In this document: positions 41,962-49,921 of the stretch, piece after piece
How positions within the stretch are numbered: position 1 is the stretch's first letter
Layout: each line of letters opens with the position of its first letter
From: Amycolatopsis sp. CA-128772
GTDB taxonomy: Bacteria; Actinomycetota; Actinomycetes; Mycobacteriales; Pseudonocardiaceae
Assembly (NCBI RefSeq): GCF_002904295.1
Contig: NZ_PPHG01000082.1
Coordinates: forward strand, 61,568 to 125,567
Length of the DNA stretch: 64,000 bases
Direction of reading: 5' to 3'
Position numbers and translations under genes: made by a program
Notes under the pieces: generated by a model
The model's database searches: none
Seen by the model: the letters and a program-made list of their open reading frames with translations, nothing else
Told to the model about the DNA's origin: nothing

Positions 41962-43095
41962 TCAGCCCGGGAGGCGGACCGGCATCAGGAGGTAGAGGTA
42001 GCCGGGGACGACGTTGCCCTCGGCGTCGGCGGGCTTGATGAGCGCGGGGCGGTTCGGCGTGGTGAACGTCAGCTCCGCCCGGTCGCTGTGGAGGGCGCCC
42101 AGGCCGTCGACGAGGTAACCCGGGTTGAACGCGATGGTCACCGGCTCACCTTCGTACTCGACCTGCAGCTCCTCTTCGGCGCTGCCCTCGTCGTCGCCGC
42201 CCGCGGACAACCGCAGCGAGTTGTCCCCGAACTCCAGTCGTACCTGAGTCCCCCGCTCGGCCACCAGCGAAACGCGCTTGATGGACTCGGTGAGAGCCGA
42301 CACGTCGATGACCGCGCGTGAGCTGTGCGACGCGGGCAGCAGCTGCCGGTACGGCGGGAACTCCGCGTCGAGCAGGCGGGTCGTCGTGTAGCGCCCGGAC
42401 CCGGACAGGCCGAGCAGGCCCTCACCGCTGGCGAGGGCGAGGCGGATCGTGGCGCCGCTCGCGCCGAGCGTCTTGGCCGCTTCGGCGAGGGTGCGCGCCG
42501 GCACGAGCACCGCGGCGTCGGCCAGGCCCTCGGCCGGCTGCCAGGTGAACTCGCGCATGGCGAGCCGGAACCGGTCGGTCGCGACGAGGGTCAGCGAGCT
42601 GCCCGAGATCTCCAGCCGCATGCCGGTGAGCATCGGGAGCGTGTCGTCCTTGCCCGCGGCGACGACGACCTGGGTGACGGCCTGGCCGAACGCGTCGCCG
42701 GCAAGCTCGCCGGCGAAGGCGGGCTGGGACGGCAGCTGCGGGTAGTCCTCGACCGGCATGGTCGGCAGGGAGAAGCGCGCGCTGCCGCAGGTGATGGTGG
42801 CGCGGGCGCCGTCGACGGAAATCTCGACCGGCTGCGCGGGCAGCGCCTTGGTGATGTCGGCGAGCAGGCGCCCGGACACGAGCAGGCGGCCGCCGTCGGC
42901 GATCGTCGCCGGGACCCCCACCGTGGCGGAGACCTCGTAGTCGAAGCCGGAGACCGTCAGCGCGTCGGTTTCGCCGTCCGAGCCGGCGTCGAGCAGGACA
43001 CCGCCCAGGACCGGCACCGGAGGCCGGGAGGGGAGGCTTCTGGCCACCCACGCGACGGCGTCGGCGAGCCCGTCACGCTCGACGCGGATCTTCAT
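41962..43095 (-). CDS. dnaN: DNA polymerase III beta subunit (sliding clamp)
   Basis: The 377-residue clamp begins MKIRVERDGLADAVAWVARS and shows the three-domain beta-clamp pattern: the domain I strand IADGGRLLVSGRLLADITKALP, domain II with MLTGMRLEISGSSLTLVATDRFRLAM, and domain III ending YLLMPVRLPG, where the hydrophobic pocket binds clamp partners. It encircles DNA and tethers polymerase. ATG 43095 is followed upstream by GAAAGGAAG. The dnaN upstream gap contains oriC. Another frame extending to 43899 has no clamp residues and is rejected. Confidence 0.98.
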   Translation of the reverse strand: MKIRVERDGLADAVAWVARSLPSRPPVPVLGGVLLDAGSDGETDALTVSGFDYEVSATVGVPATIADGGRLLVSGRLLADITKALPAQPVEISVDGARATITCGSARFSLPTMPVEDYPQLPSQPAFAGELAGDAFGQAVTQVVVAAGKDDTLPMLTGMRLEISGSSLTLVATDRFRLAMREFTWQPAEGLADAAVLVPARTLAEAAKTLGASGATIRLALASGEGLLGLSGSGRYTTTRLLDAEFPPYRQLLPASHSSRAVIDVSALTESIKRVSLVAERGTQVRLEFGDNSLRLSAGGDDEGSAEEELQVEYEGEPVTIAFNPGYLVDGLGALHSDRAELTFTTPNRPALIKPADAEGNVVPGYLYLLMPVRLPG

Positions 43096-43820
43096 GCGCG
43101 CTTCCTTTCGACGGTCGAGCCCCCTGCGGGCTCGGGCCAGGCCTCGTTCTCGCGGGACGGGACCGGCGGCCCCCTCCGGCCGGATCCGCCCTCCGCGTGC
43201 GCGGCCGGAGCACGGACCAGGTGCAGGCGTCCACGTTAGGCCGTGGCGGGGGCTGCCGTCACCTCGGCCTCCCCTTGAGTTTGTCGACTTGACGACACGA
43301 TCTCGCGGCTGTCCCCAACTTCTTCCGCCGCCTGTTTTTATCTTTTTCTCTCTTAGAAGAGATCTAAAGGCAGTAACAGTAGTAAGCGGTGTGGATTGTG
43401 TGGATTGAGCTCGTTCGCGCAGGTAGGACGGCCTGCGGGCGTGTGGGTAACCGTGGTGGTGGACCTGTGGGTAGTTCGGGCGGTCCGTGGATGGTTTCGG
43501 GCGGCCCTGAATTCGTCCACAGCCGAGGCCAGTTGTCCCCACAGTTGTCCCCAAGTGTGGGGCGATTTGTACCCAGGGTCTGGGGGTACCGGACGGGGTC
43601 CGAACCCCTCTTCCGAGTGATCGGCCCCTCCTGTGCACAGCATGTGGGCAACCTGTGGAATCAGCGTGGACAAGGGTGTGGATGCGCTGTGGATCGCCTG
43701 TGGGCGGCCTGGGGACGGTTCCGGTGTCGTCGCTGGTCGGGGATCCGTTGACGCTGTGGGCAAACTGCCCACACCATGGGGAAACTTCCTTGTGTACAAA
43801 CAATTTTTGCGAGTTTTGCG

Positions 43821-43866
43821 AAGCACGCGTACGCGCCTTCGCTGCTTCGCCGGCGTACGCGTGCTT
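43821..43866. repeat. 14-bp perfect inverted repeat in oriC
   Basis: AAGCACGCGTACGC (43821-43834) and GCGTACGCGTGCTT (43853-43866) form a perfect stem with an 18-base loop. It stands 23 bases before the dnaA terminator hairpin and just after the AT-rich GAAACTTCCTTGTGTACAAACAATTTTTGC area. It may be an additional terminator or a structural part of the origin. Confidence 0.7.
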
Positions 43867-43888
43867 CAGACGCTCCAAAGACGACGAA

Positions 43889-43915
43889 GGGGCGTCCACA
43901 GTGTGCGGACGCCCC
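43889..43915 (-). terminator. dnaA terminator hairpin
   Basis: GGGGCGTCC (43889-43897) and GGACGCCCC (43907-43915) pair across a 9-base loop, 26 bases downstream of the dnaA stop. Confidence 0.75.
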
Positions 43916-43941
43916 GAAGTCGTTGGGAGGTAAGGGATGTG

Positions 43942-45561
43942 CTACTGGCGGGCGCGCTGCTTGATGCGCGACGTCAGCTCCTGCACCTGGTCGTAGATGC
44001 GCCGGCGCTCGGCCATCTCCTTGCGGATCTTCTTGTCCGCGTGCATGACGGTCGTGTGGTCGCGGCCGCCGAACGTCTGCCCGATCTTCGGCAGCGACAT
44101 GTCGGTCAGCTCGCGGCAGAGGTACATCGCGATCTGGCGGGCGGTGGCGAGCGCCTTCGTCTTGCCGGGGCCGCACAGGTCGTCGAGCGTGACGTCGAAG
44201 AACTCGGACGTCACGCCCATGATGGTCGGGGCGGTGATCTCCGGGGCGTGCGAGTCGGGGATCAGGTCCCGCAGCACGATCTCGGCGAGCGCGCTGTCGA
44301 CCGGCTGCTGGTTCAGCGACGCGAACGCGGTGACGCGGATGAGCGCGCCTTCGAGCTCGCGGATGTTGGCCTCGACGCGCGAGGCGATGAATTCGAGGAC
44401 CTCGCCCGGCACGGCCAGCCTGTCCTGCGCCGCCTTCTTGCGGAGGATCGCGATGCGCGTCTCGAGCTCGGGCGGCTGGATGTCGGTGATCAGGCCCCAC
44501 TCGAACCGCGTGCGCAGCCGGTCCTCCAGCGTTTCGAGGCGCTTCGGCGGGCGGTCGGAGCTGACGACGATCTGCTTGTTCGCGTTGTGGAGGGTGTTGA
44601 AGGTGTGGAAGAACTCCTCCTGCGTACCTTCTTTGCCTTCCAGGAACTGGATGTCGTCGACGAGCAGGATGTCGATGTCGCGGTAGCGCCGCTGGAAGGC
44701 GACCTTGCGGTCGTCGCGCAGCGAGTTGATGAAGTCGTTCGTGAACTCTTCGGTCGAGACGTACCGGACGCGCATGCCCGGGAAGAGCCGTTGCGCGTAG
44801 TGGCCGACCGCGTGCAGCAGGTGCGTCTTGCCGAGCCCGGACTCACCCCAGATGAAGAGCGGGTTGTACGCGCGGGCCGGCGCTTCGGCGACGGCGACCG
44901 CGGCCGCGTGCGCGAAGCGGTTGGACGCGCCGATGACGAACGTGTCGAAGGTGTACTTCTCGTTCAGTTTCGTCTTCGACGTCTGCGGCTGCGCCGGCGC
45001 GGTGTACGGCTGGCCGGCGATCGGCTGGCCGGAGAACGTCGGCCAGATCTCGTGGACCGCGGCGAGCGCCTCGCCCTCTTCGTCGACTTCCTCGTCGGTG
45101 TCGCCGTCGTCGTCCGCCTTCGCCGCGACGGACTGGTGCGGCGGCATCGGCGGCATCGGCCGCGCGGGTTCGGGACGCGGCGGCGGCATCATCGCCGCGC
45201 CGTTGCCCGGCATCGGCGGCGCAGCCTCCGGGCTCGCGCCGTTTTCCACTCGGCCGGGTGACGGCGCGTAGCGGGGCGCGGGAGATGGGACGACCGCCTC
45301 GGCGGTGTCCACCTTCACGGCGAGCGAGATGGCCCGGCCGAGCCGCCGGGAGAGCGCGTCGGTGATGGCGCCGCGCAGCCCGCGTTCGATCGCTTCCTTC
45401 GCGAAGTCGCTGGGCGCCGCCAGGAGGGCCGTGCCGTCGAGCAGGCCGATCGGACGGGTCACCCGCATCCAGGCGCGCTGCTGGGGGGACAGGGTCCCGT
45501 CGGACAGTTCGCGTACCACCTGTTCCCAGATGACACCCAGATTGTGCTGGTGTTCCGACAC
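43942..45561 (-). CDS. dnaA: Chromosomal replication initiator DnaA
   Basis: The 539-residue initiator shows domain I (about residues 1-85, LGVIWEQVVRELSDGTLSPQQRAW), a long Pro/Ala/Asp/Glu-rich domain II typical of actinobacteria (about 95-210), AAA+ domain III with Walker A WGESGLGKTHLLHA and Walker B DILLVDDIQFL, sensor YVSTEEFTNDFINSLRDD, and domain IV with the DnaA-box-binding GGRDHTTVMHADKKI. The start is at 45561, reading MSEHQHNLGVIWEQV. Two DnaA boxes at 45672-45692 lie upstream and probably give autoregulation. Confidence 0.99.
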   Translation of the reverse strand: MSEHQHNLGVIWEQVVRELSDGTLSPQQRAWMRVTRPIGLLDGTALLAAPSDFAKEAIERGLRGAITDALSRRLGRAISLAVKVDTAEAVVPSPAPRYAPSPGRVENGASPEAAPPMPGNGAAMMPPPRPEPARPMPPMPPHQSVAAKADDDGDTDEEVDEEGEALAAVHEIWPTFSGQPIAGQPYTAPAQPQTSKTKLNEKYTFDTFVIGASNRFAHAAAVAVAEAPARAYNPLFIWGESGLGKTHLLHAVGHYAQRLFPGMRVRYVSTEEFTNDFINSLRDDRKVAFQRRYRDIDILLVDDIQFLEGKEGTQEEFFHTFNTLHNANKQIVVSSDRPPKRLETLEDRLRTRFEWGLITDIQPPELETRIAILRKKAAQDRLAVPGEVLEFIASRVEANIRELEGALIRVTAFASLNQQPVDSALAEIVLRDLIPDSHAPEITAPTIMGVTSEFFDVTLDDLCGPGKTKALATARQIAMYLCRELTDMSLPKIGQTFGGRDHTTVMHADKKIRKEMAERRRIYDQVQELTSRIKQRARQ

Positions 45562-46164
45562 CTGTCTGGCTCCCCTCCCCTCGTCCGCGTGGACGGCCGA
45601 GCCGGCCCCCGGAGCACCCGGTCACTCCACCCGGCGATCACAGGGAACCTGTCCGCGCACTGGCACAGCGAATATCCACATAGTTGTCCACAGCTGTGCA
45701 CTAATGTACGGCGACCCACGGTGACGTCACCTGCGGGCTCGTCGTACGCCGGTGGGCACTCCACCACGCGGATACTCGTGCACCTCGACCGGTGACCCGA
45801 GAGAGGCACGCTAACAAGCCCCGCTCGCGGCCACAAGGCATCCTGGACGGCCAGCATTTCACGGTGCACGGCCGGTGGCCATTCGGTGTCACGGCGTCGA
45901 ACTCCGCGGGGCCGCCAACCGGTCGCGTACCGTGGCGAGGGGGTGCCTACCGGCCGCCCGACGGGGGTGCGTACCCTCGTAAGGTCTCCCGTATGCGACG
46001 GGTGCGTTTCGCGTGCCCACGTTGTCGTCGCTCGTCGTGACGAGGCCACACGTTGGTAGGAGACACCAGAGACTGCCGTGCGCCCGCACGACACGCCAGG
46101 CGGAGAAGGAATTCTCCGCGGGGCGGGTCCGGGGCGGACGACATAGCGACACACAGGAGAAGCA
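45562..46164. promoter_or_regulatory. Divergent dnaA-rpmH regulatory region
   Basis: This 603-base gap contains two DnaA boxes near dnaA (ATATCCACA at 45672-45680 and TTGTCCACA at 45684-45692). Close to rpmH it contains TAAGGT at about 45980-45985 as a possible -10 within GTACCCTCGTAAGGTCTCCC. AGGAGA sits a few bases before the rpmH GTG. The rest holds no supported gene. Confidence 0.6.
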
Positions 46165-46308
46165 GTGAGCAAGGGTAAGCGCACCTTCCAGCCGAACAAC
46201 CGCCGCCGCGCGAAGACGCACGGCTTCCGCCTGCGCATGCGGACGCGTGCCGGCCGGGCCATCCTGGCGGGTCGCCGTCGCAAGGGCCGCGCCGCGCTGT
46301 CCGCCTGA
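46165..46308 (+). CDS. rpmH: 50S ribosomal protein L34
   Basis: The 47-residue protein begins MSKGKRTFQPNNRRRAKTHG and continues FRLRMRTRAGRAILAGRRRK with the C-terminal GRAALSA. This is the universal L34 pattern with the actinobacterial MSKGKRTFQPNNRRRAK start. GTG 46165 follows AGGAGAAGCA. It leads the operon rpmH-rnpA-yidD-yidC-jag on the rightward arm. Confidence 0.98.
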   Translation: MSKGKRTFQPNNRRRAKTHGFRLRMRTRAGRAILAGRRRKGRAALSA

Positions 46309-46328
46309 TCGCACGATCGGGGCGCGCC

Positions 46329-46784
46329 GTGCTGCCGGCTGCCGCACGCCTGCGGCGGAGTGAGGATTTCCGCGTGGTCCTCCGTCGCGGGTCCCGGGCA
46401 GGCAGGCGCCGCCTCGTCGTCCACGCGCTGACCACGGACCCGTCCGCGGCCGCCGACGCTGTGCAGTCCGATGAGACTGTGCCGTCGGCGGCCAGGGCGG
46501 GTTTTGTGGTGAGCAAGGCCGTCGGTAATTCGGTGGTCCGCCACCGCGTCAGCCGCCGGTTGCGTCACCTCGTTTCGGCCCGGCTCGGAACACTGCCCGC
46601 CGGCACGTCGTTGGTCGTACGGGCATTGCCGCCGTCGTCGACCGCGTCCAGCGCCGAGCTCGGGTCCGATCTCGACGCCGCGTTGCGTCGGCTGGGGCTT
46701 CTGTCGTCGCGCCGTCCGGCCGGGGATGTCCCCCGCCCGACGCGTCCCGCGGACGCGGCCCCCGACCACGGATCAGCGGTGTGA
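46329..46784 (+). CDS. rnpA: Ribonuclease P protein component
   Basis: The 151-residue basic protein begins MLPAAARLRRSEDFRVVLRRG, contains the RNR-type motif as GNSVVRHRVSRRLRHLV, and matches RnpA in size, allowing for a C-terminal Pro/Ala-rich extension (about residues 115-151) often seen in high-GC relatives. It binds the RNase P RNA and precursor tRNA 5' leaders. GTG 46329 follows rpmH by 20 bases, and its stop overlaps yidD by four bases. Confidence 0.95.
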   Translation: MLPAAARLRRSEDFRVVLRRGSRAGRRRLVVHALTTDPSAAADAVQSDETVPSAARAGFVVSKAVGNSVVRHRVSRRLRHLVSARLGTLPAGTSLVVRALPPSSTASSAELGSDLDAALRRLGLLSSRRPAGDVPRPTRPADAAPDHGSAV

Positions 46785-47131
46785 CCGGCATGCGAGCCAC
46801 CCCCGAGCACGACCCGAAACACGACCACGTCGACGGCGGCGCTGCGGAACCCGAGCCTCCGCGGCCCGGCCCCGTCGCCTGGGTCCTCCTGCTTCCCGTC
46901 AAGCTCTACCGCAAGGCGATTTCGCCGTTTCTCCCGCCGGCTTGCCGGTTCTACCCGAGCTGCAGCGCGTACGCAGTCGAAGCCCTCACCCGGCACGGTG
47001 CCGGCCGCGGCTCCTACCTCGCGCTGCGCCGGCTGCTGCGTTGCGGCCCCTGGACACCCCCCGGCCGCGATCCCGTGCCCGAGACGTTCTCGTGGCGACA
47101 CCGCAGACCTGAAACACCGATCGAGGAGTAG
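46781..47131 (+). CDS. yidD: Membrane protein insertion efficiency factor YidD
   Basis: The 116-residue protein shows the YidD core (about residues 33-100): LLLPVKLYRKAISPFLPPACRFYPSCSAYAVEAL with conserved cysteines, LRRLLRCGPWTPPGRDPVP. Its N-terminal 30 residues are a variable Pro/Glu-rich extension. YidD is a membrane-associated helper for insertion by YidC. The GTG/ATG start overlaps rnpA by four bases, and yidC follows after five bases. Confidence 0.95.
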   Translation: MTGMRATPEHDPKHDHVDGGAAEPEPPRPGPVAWVLLLPVKLYRKAISPFLPPACRFYPSCSAYAVEALTRHGAGRGSYLALRRLLRCGPWTPPGRDPVPETFSWRHRRPETPIEE

Positions 47132-47136
47132 CAGCA

Positions 47137-48303
47137 GTGCTCGATTTCATCTACTACCCCGTGTCCTTCATCCTCTGGTGTTGGCACAAGGTCTTCGGGT
47201 TCGTCTTCGGGGAGTCGACGGCGATCGCCTGGATCCTCGGCATCATCTTCCTGACGTTCACGGTCCGCGGCATCATGTTCAAGCCGTTCGTGAACCAGGT
47301 CCGGTCGATGAAGAAGATGCAGGACTTCGCGCCGGAGATGAAGAAGCTCCAGAAGAAGTACGCGAACGACCGGCAGCGCCAGGCCGCGGAGATGCAGAAG
47401 CTCCAGCGCGAGCACGGCGTCAACCCGCTGGGCAGCTGCCTGCCGATGCTGCTCCAGATCCCGGTCTTCATCGGCCTGAACCACGTCCTGCGCGCGTTCA
47501 CCATGCCGCCGCCCGGTGGCGGGGTGAAGACCGAGAACTACTTCTTCAGCCAGCACGACGTCGAGTCCTACGTCAACGCGAAGCTGTTCGGTGTCAACCT
47601 CGGTGAGGCCGTCTACAACGGTGTCGGTGTCGTCAGCGGCGGAGCGACGAACGTCGGCTTCCACTGGAGCGTGCTCCCGGTGGCGCTGCCCCTGATGATC
47701 GTCGCGTCGATCGCCACGCACCTGACCGCGCGGCACTCGGTGGCCCGCCAGAACGCCGCGTCGGCCACCCCGCAGACCGCGATCATGAACAAGCTGACGA
47801 TGTACATCTTCCCGCTCGGTGTGCTCGTCTTCGGTGCGCTGTTCCCGCTCGGCCTCCTCTTCTACTGGCTGGCGAACAACGGCTGGACCCTGATGCAGCA
47901 GCGGCTCGTCTACACGAAGATCGACAAGGAAGAGCAGGCCCGCAAGGCGGAAGCCGCGGAGAAGCGCGCGTCGCTCGGCCCGAAGCCGGGTCAGAAGCCG
48001 ACCGCGCCGAAGGTCGGTCAGAAGCCGGTTCAGCAGAAGAAGAACCAGCCCGCCCAGGGCGGTGCCCAGAAGAAGGTCACGAAGGCGGGCTCGGCCCACG
48101 GCTTCGCGCAGACCACGCCGGCGGAGGCGGCCGCCGCCGCTGCCGCTGCCGCTGCCAAGGCGGACGGCGCGACCGCGGCGGACGCGACCCCGGCGTCGGC
48201 TTCGGCCGACACCGCCGGCCAGAACGGCTCGAAGGACAACGGCACCGGCGTGCCGGGCCTTCTCAAAGACTCGACCAGGAAGTCGGGCCGGAAGCGCCGC
48301 TGA
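47137..48303 (+). CDS. yidC: Membrane protein insertase YidC
   Basis: The 388-residue protein has the YidC/Oxa1 core with about five membrane helices: FIYYPVSFILWCWHKVFGFV (about residues 4-23), WILGIIFLTFTVRGIMFKPF (about 30-50, with the conserved arginine), LGSCLPMLLQIPVFIGLNHVL (about 93-113), WSVLPVALPLMIVASIATHL and ALFPLGLLFYWLANNGWTLMQQRLV. A long C-terminal tail (about 270-388) is rich in Lys, Ala and Gln and ends SGRKRR; it probably contacts ribosomes. It belongs to the Gram-positive type that lacks the large periplasmic domain. Confidence 0.97.
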   Translation: MLDFIYYPVSFILWCWHKVFGFVFGESTAIAWILGIIFLTFTVRGIMFKPFVNQVRSMKKMQDFAPEMKKLQKKYANDRQRQAAEMQKLQREHGVNPLGSCLPMLLQIPVFIGLNHVLRAFTMPPPGGGVKTENYFFSQHDVESYVNAKLFGVNLGEAVYNGVGVVSGGATNVGFHWSVLPVALPLMIVASIATHLTARHSVARQNAASATPQTAIMNKLTMYIFPLGVLVFGALFPLGLLFYWLANNGWTLMQQRLVYTKIDKEEQARKAEAAEKRASLGPKPGQKPTAPKVGQKPVQQKKNQPAQGGAQKKVTKAGSAHGFAQTTPAEAAAAAAAAAAKADGATAADATPASASADTAGQNGSKDNGTGVPGLLKDSTRKSGRKRR

Positions 48304-48330
48304 GGCGCGACCGGTTCGGAGAGGAGACGA

Positions 48331-48897
48331 ATGATGTCGGAGACGATCGACACGATCGACGCCGATAAGGACGACGTGACCCGGGAGCCGGCCGCATCTG
48401 CGGACGCGGCGGGCGAAGAGAAGGCGGGCGGTGACGACATCCTGGTTCAGGAGGGTGACATCGCCGGCGACTACCTCGAGCGCCTGCTGGACCTGCTCGA
48501 CTACGACGGTGACATCGACCTGGACGTGGAAGCCGGCCGCGCGATCGTCAGCATTGACGGCGGCGAGGACCTCGAGAAGCTCGTCGGCCCGCGCGGCACG
48601 GTGCTCGAGGCGCTGCAGGAGCTGACCCGCCTTGCGGTCCAGCAGGAGACGGGCTCCCGCAGCCGCCTGATGCTGGACATCGCGGGCTGGCGCGCGGACC
48701 GCCGCGAGGAGCTGAAGGAACTCGGCCGGTCGACGGCGGAGTCGGTCCTCAAGAGCGGCGAGCGGGTGCGGCTGCAGCCGATGAGCCCGTTCGAGCGCAA
48801 GGTGGTCCACGACGCGGTGGCGACGGTCTCGGGCGTGACGAGCGAGAGCGAAGGCGAGGACCCGAAGCGCCGCGTGGTGATCTTCGCGGAGGCGTGA
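48331..48897 (+). CDS. Jag/KhpB-like RNA-binding protein (KH and R3H domains)
   Basis: The 188-residue protein has an acidic N-terminus (about 1-40), a KH domain (about 45-115) containing GDYLERLLDLLDYDGDIDLDV and VGPRGTVLEALQELTRLAV, and an R3H domain (about 118-185) with RSRLMLDIAGWRADRREELK and SPFERKVVHDAVA. It is the conserved actinobacterial gene after yidC (Rv3920c-like, often named jag or khpB). It probably binds RNA and affects cell-wall growth. ATG 48331 or the next ATG (48334) could start it. Confidence 0.93.
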   Translation: MMSETIDTIDADKDDVTREPAASADAAGEEKAGGDDILVQEGDIAGDYLERLLDLLDYDGDIDLDVEAGRAIVSIDGGEDLEKLVGPRGTVLEALQELTRLAVQQETGSRSRLMLDIAGWRADRREELKELGRSTAESVLKSGERVRLQPMSPFERKVVHDAVATVSGVTSESEGEDPKRRVVIFAEA

Positions 48898-48914
48898 GAC
48901 CCGGTTGCTTGGAG

Positions 48915-48949
48915 AGCGGCCCCATCCGACTGGTTCGGGTGGGGCCGCT
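48915..48949 (+). terminator. Rho-independent terminator after the jag-like gene
   Basis: AGCGGCCCCATCC (48915-48927) and GGGTGGGGCCGCT (48937-48949) pair with a single G-U and are followed by TCTTT. Confidence 0.9.
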
Positions 48950-49058
48950 TCTTTGTGTGTGGGTGTGGTCTGCGCCAGGAGCGCGTCGGTCTCCCGGGCG
49001 CTGCGCGTCGGCGAGGGTGGCCACCCCAAGCCGTGGCGGAGTGAATTACACGGGTGAT

Positions 49059-49072
49059 GTTTCACGTGGAAC
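49059..49072. promoter_or_regulatory. parS: parS site GTTTCACGTGGAAC
   Basis: The sequence differs from the canonical ParB-binding site GTTTCACGTGAAAC at a single position and equals the common Streptomyces form. It lies in the gap upstream of rsmG. A DnaA box TTGTCCACA stands nearby at 49102-49110. Confidence 0.92.
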
Positions 49073-49166
49073 GGTCCACAGGCGCTGCCGGCTGAGTGGA
49101 GTTGTCCACATCTTCGGACTGTCGGCTCGTCTTCTCCGGTTCATCGGGGACAATCGGACGAGCACG

Positions 49167-49180
49167 GTTTCACGTGAAAC
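49167..49180. promoter_or_regulatory. parS: parS site GTTTCACGTGAAAC
   Basis: A perfect 14-base palindrome identical to the canonical parS core, 23 bases before the rsmG start and 108 bases after the first site. Confidence 0.95.
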
Positions 49181-49202
49181 CGGCGGACGAGGAGTAGGCG
49201 GA

Positions 49203-49865
49203 GTGAGCTTGGAGCGGGCGGCGGAGCGGGTGTTCGGAGAGCACCTCGACCGAGCCGCCGGGTACGTCGAACTCCTGGAGCGGCATGGGGTCGAGCGGGG
49301 GCTGATCGGTCCGCGGGAAGTCGAGCGGTTGTGGGACCGGCACGTGCTCAACTCGGCCGTCATCGGCGAGCAGATGCCGGAGGGCGCCCGCGTGGTCGAT
49401 GTGGGGTCGGGGGCTGGGCTTCCGGGTGTACCGCTGGCGATCGCGCGACCGGACCTCGATATCGTCTTGCTCGAACCGATGGCCCGCCGGGTGGACTGGC
49501 TGGCCGAGGTGGCCGAGAAGCTGGAACTCCCGATCACCGTCGTCCGTGGACGCGCGGAGGGGCGGCCCGTGCGTGAGCAGCTCGGTGGCGCCGACATCGT
49601 CACCGCTCGCGCGGTCGCCCCGCTTGCTCGTCTTGCGGACTGGTGCCTGCCGCTGGTCCGTCCCGATGGCTTTCTGGTCGCCCTCAAGGGCGCCAGCGCG
49701 GCGGACGAGATCGACCGGGACGGCGCCGCCATCCGCAAGGCCGGCGGGGCCGACCCCCTCATTGTCGAGTGTGGTGCGGCGGTTCTCGAGGTCCCCAGCA
49801 CGGTCGTGAAGATCCGTCGCCTACCGACGGCCACCAAGCCGAAGGCGCGGAGCAGGAAGCGTTAA
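49203..49865 (+). CDS. rsmG: 16S rRNA (guanine527-N7)-methyltransferase RsmG
   Basis: The 220-residue methyltransferase has the conserved opening GPREVERLWDRHVLNSAVIGEQMPEG (about residues 36-61), SAM-binding VVDVGSGAGLPGVPLAIARPD (about 65-85), LLEPMARRVDWL and DIVTARAVAPLARLADW. It methylates G527 of 16S rRNA with SAM; loss gives low-level streptomycin resistance in many bacteria. GTG 49203 follows GGAGTAGGCGGA. A longer frame upstream contains parS sites and is rejected. It is followed by parS and parAB. Confidence 0.96.
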   Translation: MSLERAAERVFGEHLDRAAGYVELLERHGVERGLIGPREVERLWDRHVLNSAVIGEQMPEGARVVDVGSGAGLPGVPLAIARPDLDIVLLEPMARRVDWLAEVAEKLELPITVVRGRAEGRPVREQLGGADIVTARAVAPLARLADWCLPLVRPDGFLVALKGASAADEIDRDGAAIRKAGGADPLIVECGAAVLEVPSTVVKIRRLPTATKPKARSRKR

Positions 49866-49876
49866 CGGGCCGCCAT

Positions 49877-49890
49877 GTTCCACGTGAAAC
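49877..49890. promoter_or_regulatory. parS: parS site GTTCCACGTGAAAC
   Basis: A parS core with one change from canonical, between the rsmG stop and parA. With the two sites upstream of rsmG it gives three sites in 0.9 kb next to parAB. Confidence 0.92.
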
Positions 49891-49921
49891 GTAGCGACTC
49901 GACCACCGACCAGACGTCTAG

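Larger units (their letters stand above)
43096..43941. other. oriC: Chromosomal replication origin oriC
   Basis: This 846-base non-coding gap between dnaN and dnaA is packed with DnaA-box-like 9-mers. Clear ones are a tandem pair TGTGGATTG at 43390-43398 and 43399-43407, TCGTCCACA at 43513-43521, TTGTCCCCA at 43533-43541 and 43545-43553, TGTGGATGC at 43677-43685 and TGTGGATCG at 43688-43696. Several TGTGGGNAA or CGTGGAT variants are also present (for example near 43442, 43467, 43485, 43643 and 43755). An AT-rich tract at 43333-43385 is the best candidate for the unwinding element. Streptomyces and mycobacterial origins lie in the same dnaA-dnaN gap. A 14-bp inverted repeat and the dnaA terminator lie at the right end. 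Confidence 0.93.

Noticed and set aside
48894..49202. Upstream extension of the rsmG frame
   Set aside because: It contains a terminator and two parS sites and lacks RsmG similarity; GTG 49203 has a suitable ribosome-binding site.
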